From Frigoribacterium sp. Leaf415 (lineage in GTDB: Bacteria; Actinomycetota; Actinomycetes; Actinomycetales; Microbacteriaceae), in the NCBI RefSeq assembly GCF_001424645.1, contig NZ_LMQR01000001.1:3047857-3111856 (forward strand): a stretch of DNA of 64,000 nucleotides. The letters are read 5' to 3'. A model generated the notes under the pieces. The model was not told the DNA's origin. It made no database searches and saw only the letters and a list, made by a program, of their open reading frames with translations. The translations under genes and the position numbers were made by a program. This document shows positions 17,331-25,580 of the stretch, piece by piece. Every line of letters begins with the position of its first letter. The first letter of the stretch is position 1.

Positions 17331-18782
17331 ATGGCCGCGCCACAGCAGGACGACGCGCTCGATCGCGTCCTCGCCGAGCGCTACCGCTTGCAGTCCGTCG
17401 TGGGCCGAGGGGGCATGGCTACCGTCTACAAGGCCGTCGACGAGAGCCTCAACCGCACGGTCGCGATCAAGGTCTTCCACAGTGCGATGGTCGATCCGGC
17501 CCGACAAGAGGCCGAGCTCGGCGTGCTGTCCAGCCTCGAGCACCACGGCCTCGTCGGTCTCTTCGACGCCGGGGTCGAGCAGGGGCCGAACGGTCCCCAA
17601 CGCTTCCTCGTGATGCCGCTGATCGCCGGGCTCAACCTCGAAGACCGTCTGCGGCACGGCGCGCTCGCCGCGCGGCACATCGCCGAGATCGGCTACGACA
17701 TGGCCGAGGCGCTCGACTACATCCACGGCCACTCGGTCGTGCACCGTGACATCAAGCCGTCGAACATCCTGCTCGTCGACTACGGCGACCACGAGGCGGC
17801 CCGTGCCCGGGCCAAGCTGGCCGACTTCGGCATCGCCCTCACCGAGGACGTCGAACGACTCACGGCCGAGGGGGTCACCACCGGCACCGCCGCGTACCTC
17901 AGCCCCGAGCAGGCGGTGGGTGGCGAGGTCGGCCCCCCGAGCGACGTCTACAGCCTCGGCCTGGTGCTGCTGCAGTGCTTCACGCGCCGGCGCGAGTTCC
18001 CCGGGTCTCTCGTCGAGTCGGCGGTCGCGCGACTGTCCCGCGACCCGGTGCTGCCCGAGCCGCTGCCCGAGCACTGGCGTCAGGCCCTGCGCGCCATGAC
18101 CAGCCGCGACCCCGCGCAGCGGCCGACCCGCGCCGAGCTCGTCGCGATGATGCGCGACGTGGTCATCACCGAGACGACGGACCACCGGGACGGCGTGGGC
18201 GACCTGTCGACCGGCGACGGCTCGATGCGCGGGGGCGACACCGAGCCGTTCGACCACAGCGAGGTCCTCGACACCCTGCCCAACGAGGCGCTCGACCGCG
18301 TCACGGCCATGGCGGCCCGCCTGTTCTCGGCGCCCATCGCCCTGGCGACCGTGATCGACGAGGACCGCACGTGGTTCACGACCCACTACGACCCGGCCGT
18401 GGGCGACATCGCCCGGCACATCGACCTCTCGCTCGGCGCCGTGCACTCCTCCGAGCCCCTCGTCATCGAGGACGCCGCGACCGACCGACGCGTGGCGACC
18501 AGCCCGCTGGTCACCGGGCCGCTCGGCATGCGGTTCTACGTCAGCGTGCCCCTCACCCGACGCGACGGCCACACGATCGGCACGCTCTCGGTGATCGGGC
18601 GTGAGCCGAGCACGGCCAGCGACGAGCAGGTCGCCAACCTCACCGACCTCGCGGCGCTCGTGGTCGCCCAGCTCGAGCTGCGACAAGAGAGCCTGCGGAT
18701 CGCCGGCACGACCACCGGCAGCGTGCCGCACGCCTCGCGCGTCGACCTCGACACCGAGTCGTGGAGCCCGTCCGACCGCTGA
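17331..18782 (+). CDS. Soluble Ser/Thr protein kinase with C-terminal GAF domain
   Basis: A 483-residue protein. The Hanks-type kinase domain (about 15-275) has a Gly loop (VGRGGMATVYKA), catalytic Lys47 in VAIKVF, HRD Asp140 in VVHRDIKPSNILL, DFG Asp165, and the SPEQ activation segment. A GAF domain follows (about 315-470), beginning at LPNEALDRVTAMAARLF. There is no membrane helix or PASTA repeat, so this is a cytoplasmic kinase whose GAF domain may sense a small molecule. The ATG at 17331 has a GGGGGAGG ribosome site 7 bases upstream; an in-frame ATG 42 bases earlier does not. The next gene encodes a DNA methyltransferase 19 bases on. Confidence 0.9.
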   Translation: MAAPQQDDALDRVLAERYRLQSVVGRGGMATVYKAVDESLNRTVAIKVFHSAMVDPARQEAELGVLSSLEHHGLVGLFDAGVEQGPNGPQRFLVMPLIAGLNLEDRLRHGALAARHIAEIGYDMAEALDYIHGHSVVHRDIKPSNILLVDYGDHEAARARAKLADFGIALTEDVERLTAEGVTTGTAAYLSPEQAVGGEVGPPSDVYSLGLVLLQCFTRRREFPGSLVESAVARLSRDPVLPEPLPEHWRQALRAMTSRDPAQRPTRAELVAMMRDVVITETTDHRDGVGDLSTGDGSMRGGDTEPFDHSEVLDTLPNEALDRVTAMAARLFSAPIALATVIDEDRTWFTTHYDPAVGDIARHIDLSLGAVHSSEPLVIEDAATDRRVATSPLVTGPLGMRFYVSVPLTRRDGHTIGTLSVIGREPSTASDEQVANLTDLAALVVAQLELRQESLRIAGTTTGSVPHASRVDLDTESWSPSDR

Positions 18783-18801
18783 CGTGCGGCAGACTTGCCC
18801 G

Positions 18802-19929
18802 GTGACCGTCGAGCTCGTGCCCTCCGTCGCGAGCGAGACCAGCGCCCCCGTGGCTGCCGCCGTGCCCGCCCGCGTCGCGGCCTTCCCCCGCCTGCGCTAC
18901 ATGGGCTCGAAGTACGCGCTGCTGCCCGTGCTGCACGACGTCTTCTCGAGCGTCGCGCCCGTCCCTGCCCGCGACCCCGAAGGCGAAGGAGGCGCGGTTC
19001 GGCTCTCGACTGCGATCGACGCCTTCAGCGGGTCGGGCGTCGTCTCGTACCTCATGAAGGCGGAAGGTCGCCAGGTCGTGAGCAACGACTTCCTGGCCTT
19101 CCCCGCGGTCATCGCCCGCGCCTCCGTCGTCAACGGGTCGACGACGCTGTCGGACGACCTCGTCGACGAGATCTGCGGCCCGCCCGCCGACGATCGCGAC
19201 GTCATCCGCCGCACCTTCGACGGCGTGTTCTTCTCGGCCGACGACCGGGCGTTCCTCGACTCGGCCTGGTCGCACGTCGACCGGCTCGACGGCGCCGAGC
19301 GCGACCTGGCGATCGCCGGCCTCGTGCTCGCCGCGGCGCGCAAGCAGCCCCGGGGCGTCTTCACCTTCACCGGCGCGCGCTACGACGACGGCCGTCGCGA
19401 CCTGCGGATGACCATGGCCGAGCAGTTCCGGGCGGCCGTCCGGGCCTACGGCGCGACCGTGTTCGACGACGGCCTCGCGCACGAGGCCGTCGAGGGCGAC
19501 GTGGCCGACCTGAGGCGAGCGCCCGCCGACCTGGTGTACCTCGATCCGCCCTACGCGCCTCCTCGGGACGACGCGGACTACATGAAGCGGTACCACTTCC
19601 TGCAGGGACTGGCCGTGTACTGGCGGGGGCAGACGATCATGACCGAGACCAAGACGAAGAAGATCGTCAAGCTGTTCACGCCGTTCGCCTACCCGCGGAC
19701 GGTCGACGACGCCCTCGTGCGCACCTTCGAGCAGTTCGCCGACGCCGGGGCGCTCGTGCTCTCGTACTCGTCGAACGCCGTGCCGAGCCGCGAGCACATC
19801 GAGCAGCTGATGCGCACGGTCAAGCCGCACGTCGAGGTGCGCGTGGTCGACCACACCTACAGCTTCGGCACGCACCGCACGGCGACCCGCACGGCGGCCA
19901 CCGAGTACGTCTTCGTCGGGAGGGACTGA
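18802..19929 (+). CDS. DNA adenine-N6 methyltransferase, D12 (Dam-like, alpha) class
   Basis: A 375-residue modification enzyme. Motifs come in alpha-class order: the RYMGSKYALL block that opens the domain, the AdoMet motif AFSGSG (residues 74-79), and the catalytic DPPY at residues 248-251. It methylates adenine in a specific DNA site, which it cannot be assigned from sequence alone. The adjacent downstream gene encodes a restriction-type nuclease, so this is the protective half of a type II system. The GTG at 18802 lacks a strong ribosome site but precedes the conserved block by a reasonable leader. A reverse AGGAGGCGCG copy overlaps the codons for the catalytic motif. Confidence 0.9.
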   Translation: MTVELVPSVASETSAPVAAAVPARVAAFPRLRYMGSKYALLPVLHDVFSSVAPVPARDPEGEGGAVRLSTAIDAFSGSGVVSYLMKAEGRQVVSNDFLAFPAVIARASVVNGSTTLSDDLVDEICGPPADDRDVIRRTFDGVFFSADDRAFLDSAWSHVDRLDGAERDLAIAGLVLAAARKQPRGVFTFTGARYDDGRRDLRMTMAEQFRAAVRAYGATVFDDGLAHEAVEGDVADLRRAPADLVYLDPPYAPPRDDADYMKRYHFLQGLAVYWRGQTIMTETKTKKIVKLFTPFAYPRTVDDALVRTFEQFADAGALVLSYSSNAVPSREHIEQLMRTVKPHVEVRVVDHTYSFGTHRTATRTAATEYVFVGRD

Positions 19930-19931
19930 CC

Positions 19932-20771
19932 GTGACGATCCCCACCTTCGACGAGTACGTGGCGTCGCTCGGGCGCATGACCCCGCACGTCGACCCGACC
20001 GCCCCCTCGGCGGCGGCGACCGACCTCGGCCGGGCCGCGGCGAGCCTCGGCGAGCTGCCCGTCGTCGACCGCGACCACCTCGCCGAGTGGACCCGGCAGC
20101 ACCCGGCGTGGGTGCCCGCCCTCGGTCTCGCCGTGGGGCTGTCGCAGGAGAAGCTGCGCAACTCGCTGCGGCACGCCTTCGACACCCCGAGCTGGCTGAC
20201 GCTCGCGCGGGGACGGGCCGACGAGCTGGTCGCCCACCTCGACGACGAGTTCGAACTCGTGCGCCTCGTCGCGTCGCAGCGGCACCGCACGTACGACTTC
20301 GGCGACCTGCTCTCGGCGCGGGCCGGCACCCGGGCGTCGGCGATCCGCGCCGGGGTGTCGGGCCGCCGGCTCGAGGACGAGATCGAGGCCATCGCCCGCG
20401 ACCTCGGGCTCGCCTGCGGCACGCGGACGCGGTTCACCGGTCGGGCGAACCGCACGGCGCCGTGCGACCTGGTGATCCCCTCGGCGGAGGAGCCCGCGAT
20501 CGTCGTCGCGGCGAAGGGGTTCGACTCGACCGGTTCGAAGCTGACCGACGCCGTGCGCGAGATCGAGGAGATGGCCGACGTGCGGCTGCCGCGACAGACC
20601 GTCATGGCCGTGATCGACGGGATCGGCTGGAAGAGCCGCCAGGCCGACCTCAAGCGCATCCACCAGCTCTGGGTCGACCAGCAGATCGACGGGCTCTACA
20701 CGCTGTCGACGCTCGACCGCTTCCGGGCCGACCTGGCCGACGCCGCACGGCTGCGCCGCCTCATCCCGTAG
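19932..20771 (+). CDS. Type II restriction endonuclease (PD-(D/E)xK type)
   Basis: A 279-residue protein encoded 2 bases after the methyltransferase. The likely nuclease core is Asp179 in APCDLVIPS, followed by IVVAAKGFDSTGSKLTDAV with Lys195, an AxK variant of the (D/E)xK motif. The following helix (REIEEMADVR) and the IDGIGWKSRQADLKRIHQLW block complete the core. The layout recalls XamI- or DpnII-like type II nucleases; which family is right needs a profile search, and the cut site is unknown. Pairing with the methyltransferase supports a complete restriction-modification system. Confidence 0.8.
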   Translation: MTIPTFDEYVASLGRMTPHVDPTAPSAAATDLGRAAASLGELPVVDRDHLAEWTRQHPAWVPALGLAVGLSQEKLRNSLRHAFDTPSWLTLARGRADELVAHLDDEFELVRLVASQRHRTYDFGDLLSARAGTRASAIRAGVSGRRLEDEIEAIARDLGLACGTRTRFTGRANRTAPCDLVIPSAEEPAIVVAAKGFDSTGSKLTDAVREIEEMADVRLPRQTVMAVIDGIGWKSRQADLKRIHQLWVDQQIDGLYTLSTLDRFRADLADAARLRRLIP

Positions 20772-20795
20772 GGCCCGAGCCGCGACCTACGGCCT

Positions 20796-20859
20796 GAACG
20801 GGCGAGTTCGTCGTCGGCGGGCCGTCGCGCTCGCCCGCCCGCCTCGGACTCGCCCGTTC
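20796..20859. terminator. Inverted repeat between convergent genes
   Basis: GAACGGGCGAGT (20796-20807) and ACTCGCCCGTTC (20848-20859) form a 12-bp stem around a 40-base GC-rich loop. It lies between the stops of the restriction nuclease and the MarR gene and may end both transcripts. Confidence 0.5.
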
Positions 20860-20899
20860 TGGTGCCCGTTCTGGCACCCGGCGCCGCGGTCGACGCGGG

Positions 20900-21406
20900 T
20901 CAGGCGGCGGCGTGGGGTGCGTCGACGGCGCCGACGCCGTGGCGGTCGAACGCCCGGCCGAGGTCGAGCAGCGTGTCGGCGAGGGCGCCGTGTTGCGACG
21001 CCGGAACGACGTCGGCGAACGCGGCGGCGTAGGCGCTCGCGATGGCGGTGGTGACCTCCACGCCGCGCGGGGTGCGGCTGACGATGACGCTGCGACGGTC
21101 GGCGGGGTTGCGGCGGCGGTCGAGGTGGCCTGCCTCGACGAGGCGATCGACGAGGTTGGTCATGGCGCCCGACGAGAGGTCGAGGTGGTCGGCCGCGCGC
21201 TTGGGGGTGACCAGGTCGTCCGTGGCCCACACGTAGAAGAGGAACCGGATGTCGGTGTCGCCCAGGCCGAAGAGGTCGCCCTGGTGGTCGAGCACGCGCG
21301 AGTGGTTCAGCATCAACAGCCGGAACGACTCGAGCAGGCGGCCGAGGTCGCCGGGGGCGAGGCCGGGGTCGAGACCGGGGTCGGCCCGGGGTGGCGAGAT
21401 GAGCAA
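20900..21406 (-). CDS. MarR-family transcriptional regulator
   Basis: A 168-residue winged-helix regulator. The HTH spans about residues 65-105 (TPKRAADHLDLSSGAMTNLV) followed by the wing DRRRNPADRRSVIV, whose Asp-x-Arg-Arg-x motif is typical of MarR. Start assigned to TTG at 21406, with GGAGG 8 bases upstream. It is divergent from the TasA-like secreted protein gene across 275 bases and may control it, or regulate itself. Confidence 0.85.
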   Translation of the reverse strand: MLISPPRADPGLDPGLAPGDLGRLLESFRLLMLNHSRVLDHQGDLFGLGDTDIRFLFYVWATDDLVTPKRAADHLDLSSGAMTNLVDRLVEAGHLDRRRNPADRRSVIVSRTPRGVEVTTAIASAYAAAFADVVPASQHGALADTLLDLGRAFDRHGVGAVDAPHAAA

Positions 21407-21590
21407 GGGGTCCTCCGTGACACGTCGAGCGTGCCGTCCGTGGCACCCGCTCAGTCAACAAGAATCTCGACGATCGTGACACCCCCACCACTGGGGACAT
21501 GCTTCGCCTTGCGTGCCTCTCGGGTCCTGAGTAATTTGATTGTCGTACCACTTGAGAACAACGACCACTCGAAACCAGAACGGTTCGGGA

Positions 21591-21632
21591 GGTGAGCTTC
21601 TCACCGGCGAGGCCCCTGAGTCGCCTCGCCGG
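21591..21632 (+). promoter_or_regulatory. Tandem hairpins in the leader of the TasA-like gene
   Basis: A first hairpin GGTGAG-CTT-CTCACC (21591-21605) partly overlaps a second, CCGGCGAGGC (21604-21613) with GCCTCGCCGG (21623-21632) around a 9-base loop. Because the two share bases they are mutually exclusive, as in an RNA switch. They lie 50-90 bases before the ATG at 21682. No known riboswitch class was recognised. Confidence 0.4.
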
Positions 21633-21681
21633 AGTGGCCCCCGACATCCCCTTGTTCCCCCTCTCGCCCTTGGAGTTCACC

Positions 21682-22281
21682 ATGTCCCGTCCCACGCCCC
21701 GCATCGCCCGCATCGCCGCCTGGATCGCCATCCCCGCCGCCCTCGTCGCCTCGGGCATCGTCGTCTCGACGGCGTCGTACTCGGCCTTCTCGTCGACCAC
21801 GGTCAACCCCACCAGCAACTGGACCGCCGGCACCGTCGCCCTGACCGACGACGACAGCAACACCGCGCTCTTCACCGCCACGAACCTCAAGCCCGGCCAG
21901 ACCGGCAGCAACTGCATCGCCGTCACCAGCACCGGCTCGCTCGCCTCGGCCGTCAAGCTCTACGGCACGGGCGCCGCCACGACCAACAACCTCGCGTCGA
22001 ACATCACGCTGAGCGTCGTGCAGGGGACCGGCGGCGGCTTCGGCTCGTGCACCGGCTTCACCCCGCTCTCGTCGGGCTCGAGCCTCTACAGCGGCACGCT
22101 GGCCGCCTTCGGCACCAGCTACACGAACTACTCCAACGGCGTCGGCACCTGGGCCCCCACCGGCACCGCGTCCGAGACCCGCACCTACCAGGTGACCTAC
22201 ACCGTCTCGAACACCGCCCCCAACACGACCCAGGGCGGCACCGCGAGCCTCGGCCTCACCTGGGAGGCCCAGAACAGCTGA
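21682..22281 (+). CDS. TasA/camelysin-like secreted protein
   Basis: A 199-residue exported protein. The signal peptide has a basic start (MSRPTPRIARIAAW) and a hydrophobic core, and the start of the mature region, SYSAFSSTTVNPTSNWTAGT, is the pattern processed by SipW-type signal peptidases in TasA/CalY-family proteins. The mature part is rich in Ser, Thr, Gly and Asn and predicted to be beta-rich, as in fibre-forming matrix proteins. The ATG at 21682 follows TTGGAG. Its neighbour is a dedicated signal peptidase, so the pair likely makes a surface or biofilm-matrix component. Confidence 0.75.
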   Translation: MSRPTPRIARIAAWIAIPAALVASGIVVSTASYSAFSSTTVNPTSNWTAGTVALTDDDSNTALFTATNLKPGQTGSNCIAVTSTGSLASAVKLYGTGAATTNNLASNITLSVVQGTGGGFGSCTGFTPLSSGSSLYSGTLAAFGTSYTNYSNGVGTWAPTGTASETRTYQVTYTVSNTAPNTTQGGTASLGLTWEAQNS

Positions 22282-22390
22282 GGCCCGAGCCCCGGCTGAA
22301 CCCCGCACCACCGCAGCACGGCACCACCGCACCACCGCACCAGGCGGCCCGACACCGCATCACCCGCACCACCCCCGAGCAGAGGCACCC

Positions 22391-23878
22391 ATGAGCACGA
22401 TCGACCTGAAGCTGCGGCCCGCCACCGCAGCCGCGGCCTCGATCACCGTGCCCCTGGGTGCCTCTCGTTCGTGGCTCGACTGGACGCGCCTGGCCCTCGG
22501 CACCGCGTCGCGCGTCGTGCTCTACTCGCTGCTCGGCCTGATGGTCTACGCGGCCGCCCCCGCCGCCCTCGGCTGGAGCCCCACCACCGTGATGACCGGC
22601 TCGATGGAGCCCCGCATCCACCCCGGCGACGTCGTCGTCGCGAAGCCCGTGGCGGCGGCCGACGTGCACCGTGGCCAGGTGCTGCTCTTCGACGACCCCG
22701 ACCAGGCCGGCCACCTGCGTCTGCACCGCTACCACGACAACGGCCAGGCCGGGCAGATCGTCACCAAGGGTGACGCCAACCCCAGCGTCGACTCGACGCC
22801 GATCGATCGCAGCGCCGTCATCGGCGTCGGCTTCCTGCGCGTGCCCTACGTCGGCACACCCTTCGTCTGGGCCGCGGGCCACCAGTACGGCCACCTGCTG
22901 GTCACCGGCGGACTGCTGATCCTCGTCGTCCTGCTGAGCCGCAACGACCGGTACCTGCTGCGTGACGACCGTGACGAGCGCCCCGCGTCGCCGCGGGTGA
23001 CCGCCCCCGCAGGCCGCCGCGTGCAGCGACGACGCGAGCGGCGCCTCCGTCGCCTCCGGACGGCAGGAGGCGCGATCGGCCTGGCAGCGATCGGTGGCGG
23101 TCTCGCACTCACCCTCGTCGTCTCGGGCGGCGCGCACGCGGCGTTCGCCGCGCCCACCGCGAACCCGACGTCGAGCTTCGGTGCCGGGAACTACGACTGC
23201 CTGCAGGACACCTACAACTCGCAGACCTCGTACGGCTTCCCGTACAACGAGACGTCGGGCACGACCACCGCCGACGGCAGCTCGTTCGCCCGCGTGGGCA
23301 CCCTGAGCGGCGGGGCGACGTTCGCCGCCGGCTCGTGCGCCACCAACCAGAGCCCCTACCTGCAACTCGACGGCACCGGCCAGGTCACGACCGCGGTCAA
23401 CCTCACCGGTCAGGCCGCCTTCACGATCGAGACCTGGTTCCGCACGACCAGCGCCGCCGGAGGCACCCTCGCCGCGTTCACCGCCGCGCAGACCGGCACA
23501 AACACGACCGCCGACCGTGCGCTCTACCTCACCACGGCGGGCAAGATCGCCCTCGGCGTGCGCCCCACCTCGAGCACGACCAAGGCCACGAGCACGCCGG
23601 TCTCGTACAACGACGGTGCCTGGCACCACGTGGTCGCCACCCTCTCGGGCACGAGCACGATCATCTACGTGGACGGCGTCGCGGTCGTCACCGACACCAC
23701 GAACAAGACCGTGCAGACGGCCGCCGGTTACTGGCGCGTGGGCTACGCCCCGCTCAGCGGCCTGCCCTCGGCTCCCACGAACGGCTTCTTCGTCGGCTCG
23801 GTCGACGGCACGACGATCTACAACAACTCGGCCCAGACCGCCTCGGCCGTGCAGGCCCGGTACGCGGCCGGCCGCTGA
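22391..23878 (+). CDS. SipW-type signal peptidase I fused to a LamG domain
   Basis: A 495-residue two-part protein. Residues 35-185 are an S26B signal peptidase: a membrane helix, catalytic Ser71 in TGSMEP, His112 in LHRY, Asp128 in KGDANP, and a second helix (VTGGLLILVVLL). A basic cytoplasmic linker (about 186-223) leads to a third helix ending SGGAHAAFAAPT, which itself looks like a SipW-type cleavage site. The rest (about 260-495) is a LamG/concanavalin-like domain with the AFTIETWF and GAWHHVVATLSG blocks. The enzyme probably matures the TasA-like neighbour; whether it also frees its own LamG domain is a testable inference. Confidence 0.85.
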   Translation: MSTIDLKLRPATAAAASITVPLGASRSWLDWTRLALGTASRVVLYSLLGLMVYAAAPAALGWSPTTVMTGSMEPRIHPGDVVVAKPVAAADVHRGQVLLFDDPDQAGHLRLHRYHDNGQAGQIVTKGDANPSVDSTPIDRSAVIGVGFLRVPYVGTPFVWAAGHQYGHLLVTGGLLILVVLLSRNDRYLLRDDRDERPASPRVTAPAGRRVQRRRERRLRRLRTAGGAIGLAAIGGGLALTLVVSGGAHAAFAAPTANPTSSFGAGNYDCLQDTYNSQTSYGFPYNETSGTTTADGSSFARVGTLSGGATFAAGSCATNQSPYLQLDGTGQVTTAVNLTGQAAFTIETWFRTTSAAGGTLAAFTAAQTGTNTTADRALYLTTAGKIALGVRPTSSTTKATSTPVSYNDGAWHHVVATLSGTSTIIYVDGVAVVTDTTNKTVQTAAGYWRVGYAPLSGLPSAPTNGFFVGSVDGTTIYNNSAQTASAVQARYAAGR

Positions 23879-23896
23879 CCGACCGCAGCCGCCCGG

Positions 23897-24379
23897 TCAG
23901 CCGGCCAGCGCCTCCTCGATGACCGCGACGACCTCGGGGGCGTCGGGCTCGGTCGTCGGACGGAAGCGGTGCACGGCGCCGCCGGGGGTGATCACGAACT
24001 TCTCGAAGTTCCACTTGACGCGGCCGGCCTTGCCCTCGGCGTCGGCGGCCTTCTTCAGCTCGGTGTAGAGCGGGTGCTCGCCCCGGCCGTTGACCTTGAC
24101 CTTCTCCATCATCGGGAAGGTCACGCCCCAGGTGGCCGAGCAGTACTCCTCGATGGCCTCGCCGCTCGAGAGCTCCTGGAAGAACTGGTTGCTGGGGAAG
24201 CCCAGCACCGTGAAACCCTGCTCGCCGTACTGCTTCTGCAGCGCCTCGAGCTTCTCGTACTGGGGTGCGAGGCCGCAGCGCGAGGCCACGTTCACCACCA
24301 TCACGACCTTGTCGGCGTAGGCGCCGAACGTGGTGGACTCGCCGCGGATCGTGGTCAGGGTGATGTCGTCGAGGCTCAT
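23897..24379 (-). CDS. Glutathione-peroxidase-family thiol peroxidase
   Basis: A 160-residue protein of the GPx family with the active-site segment NVASRCGLAPQY (Cys in place of selenocysteine), the FPSNQF block and the WNFEKFVI block holding the catalytic Gln and Trp. Actinobacteria of this group usually lack glutathione, so it probably reduces peroxides with thioredoxin or mycothiol. It faces the signal peptidase gene with an 18-base gap. ATG start at 24379. Confidence 0.93.
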   Translation of the reverse strand: MSLDDITLTTIRGESTTFGAYADKVVMVVNVASRCGLAPQYEKLEALQKQYGEQGFTVLGFPSNQFFQELSSGEAIEEYCSATWGVTFPMMEKVKVNGRGEHPLYTELKKAADAEGKAGRVKWNFEKFVITPGGAVHRFRPTTEPDAPEVVAVIEEALAG

Positions 24380-24409
24380 GTCGTCGACCGTAGGCCCGCC
24401 TGCTGCGAG

Positions 24410-24508
24410 CCCGCTCGCCGCCCGCTCGCCGCCCCGCTCGCCGCCCGCTCGCCGGCCCTCTCGCTGGCCTGCTCGCTGGCCTGCTCGCTGGCCTGCTCGC
24501 CGGCCCGC
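24410..24508. repeat. 12-bp tandem repeat
   Basis: TCGCTGGCCTGC repeats three times exactly (24461-24496) with a variant fourth unit (24497-24508), preceded by degenerate CCGCTCGCCG-like units from about 24410. It lies between the peroxidase gene and the AbiEi-like gene. Confidence 0.85.
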
Positions 24509-24614
24509 TCAGTCGCGCCTCCGTTCCCTCCTCCTCCGTCCCGCCGCGAGCTCAGTGCGGCGGCCACCTGTCCCACCCCCAAGGTCGCCGCCTTGCACCC
24601 CTCGCCCTGCCTCG

Positions 24615-25580
24615 TCAGCCTGCCGCAGTCGGCAACTCCTGACCCGTGTGTCGCCGAGGTGGAGCGAGCCGCCAGGCCCTGCGTCCTCGTGGTCCGAGCA
24701 CTCGCGGCAGTGAGGAGTTCCCGACACCTGCGACGGGTCGCGGACCGCCCGCCGTCCGGATGAGAGCTCTGATCGCGCCGACCGTCACGCCCCACATGTC
24801 TTGCACCATCACCGTCCCCGCCCGGAACGGGACCAGACCGTCGTGGGCGATGTCGGCGTCCTTGAGTCGATCCTTGTCGAAGCGTGTCTCGTGGTGCGCT
24901 CTTCCATCGGTCTCGAGCCCGATGATCCCGTCGACGACCATGTCGATGATCTTCGAGGTGCCGGAGACAGGCACCTGGCGGGCGACGTGATGCCCTGCCC
25001 GCCGCAACCTCGTGCCCGCCGCGCTCTCGAGGATGCTCTCGGCGCCCGGATCGCTCCACGCTACGAGGCCGGCCGCGTCGGCACGTCTCCGGGACAGCAC
25101 CTCGGCCGCGTCGTCGTCGCCCTCGACGATGCCGGCCCGTCTGGCCCAGTCGACGAGGATGACCGCATCCTCGAACGATCGCGTCTCGACGACTGCCCGA
25201 GCCAGGGCGTCACGAGGGTCGACGGCCCAGGTCGAACCCCGATCAGAGAGTTCGACTGGGTCCCACACGACTCGGACTCCACGCCGCCGTCGCAGCCGCG
25301 AAGCGGTCACGGGTACCGACACCGTGACCGGCGGACGGGTCCACGTCCATGCCCCCAGCTGATGCAACGCGGATGCGCCGGTGAGTCGACCACCCACGGC
25401 GACCGCGACGTATCGAGGGTCTCCACGCTCCCAGGTGGAGTACCACCCACGCCGGGGTCTGCTGACCGTGCGTGAACGGACCGCGACGGTCAGGTGTCGG
25501 TCGGTGGCGCCCAGGGCGACCAGGTCCCGTTTGTGGAGGAGTCCTCCGGCGGCTGAGACGAGTTCGGCGATCGTTGTCAT
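24615..25580 (-). CDS. AbiEi-antitoxin-like protein with DUF559 nuclease-type C-terminus
   Basis: A 321-residue protein. The N-terminal part (about 1-60) is a winged-helix of the AbiEi/type IV antitoxin kind, seen as ISKRDL-like LLHKRDLVALG and RRGWYSTWE. The middle contains SALHQLGAW. The C-terminal part (about 195-290) is a Vsr/DUF559-like fold: ESAAGTRLRRAGH, then IDMVVDGIIGLETDGRAHH and an FRAGTVMVQDMW ending. Such proteins are common and often solitary in actinobacteria; their role in DNA repair or phage defence is unproven. No toxin gene is adjacent. ATG start at 25580. Confidence 0.75.
   Translation of the reverse strand: MTTIAELVSAAGGLLHKRDLVALGATDRHLTVAVRSRTVSRPRRGWYSTWERGDPRYVAVAVGGRLTGASALHQLGAWTWTRPPVTVSVPVTASRLRRRRGVRVVWDPVELSDRGSTWAVDPRDALARAVVETRSFEDAVILVDWARRAGIVEGDDDAAEVLSRRRADAAGLVAWSDPGAESILESAAGTRLRRAGHHVARQVPVSGTSKIIDMVVDGIIGLETDGRAHHETRFDKDRLKDADIAHDGLVPFRAGTVMVQDMWGVTVGAIRALIRTAGGPRPVAGVGNSSLPRVLGPRGRRAWRLAPPRRHTGQELPTAAG

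Noticed and set aside
18885..18960. Internal ATG start for the methyltransferase (at the MGSK codons)
   Set aside because: It would cut off the start of the conserved RYMGSKYALL block that opens the domain.
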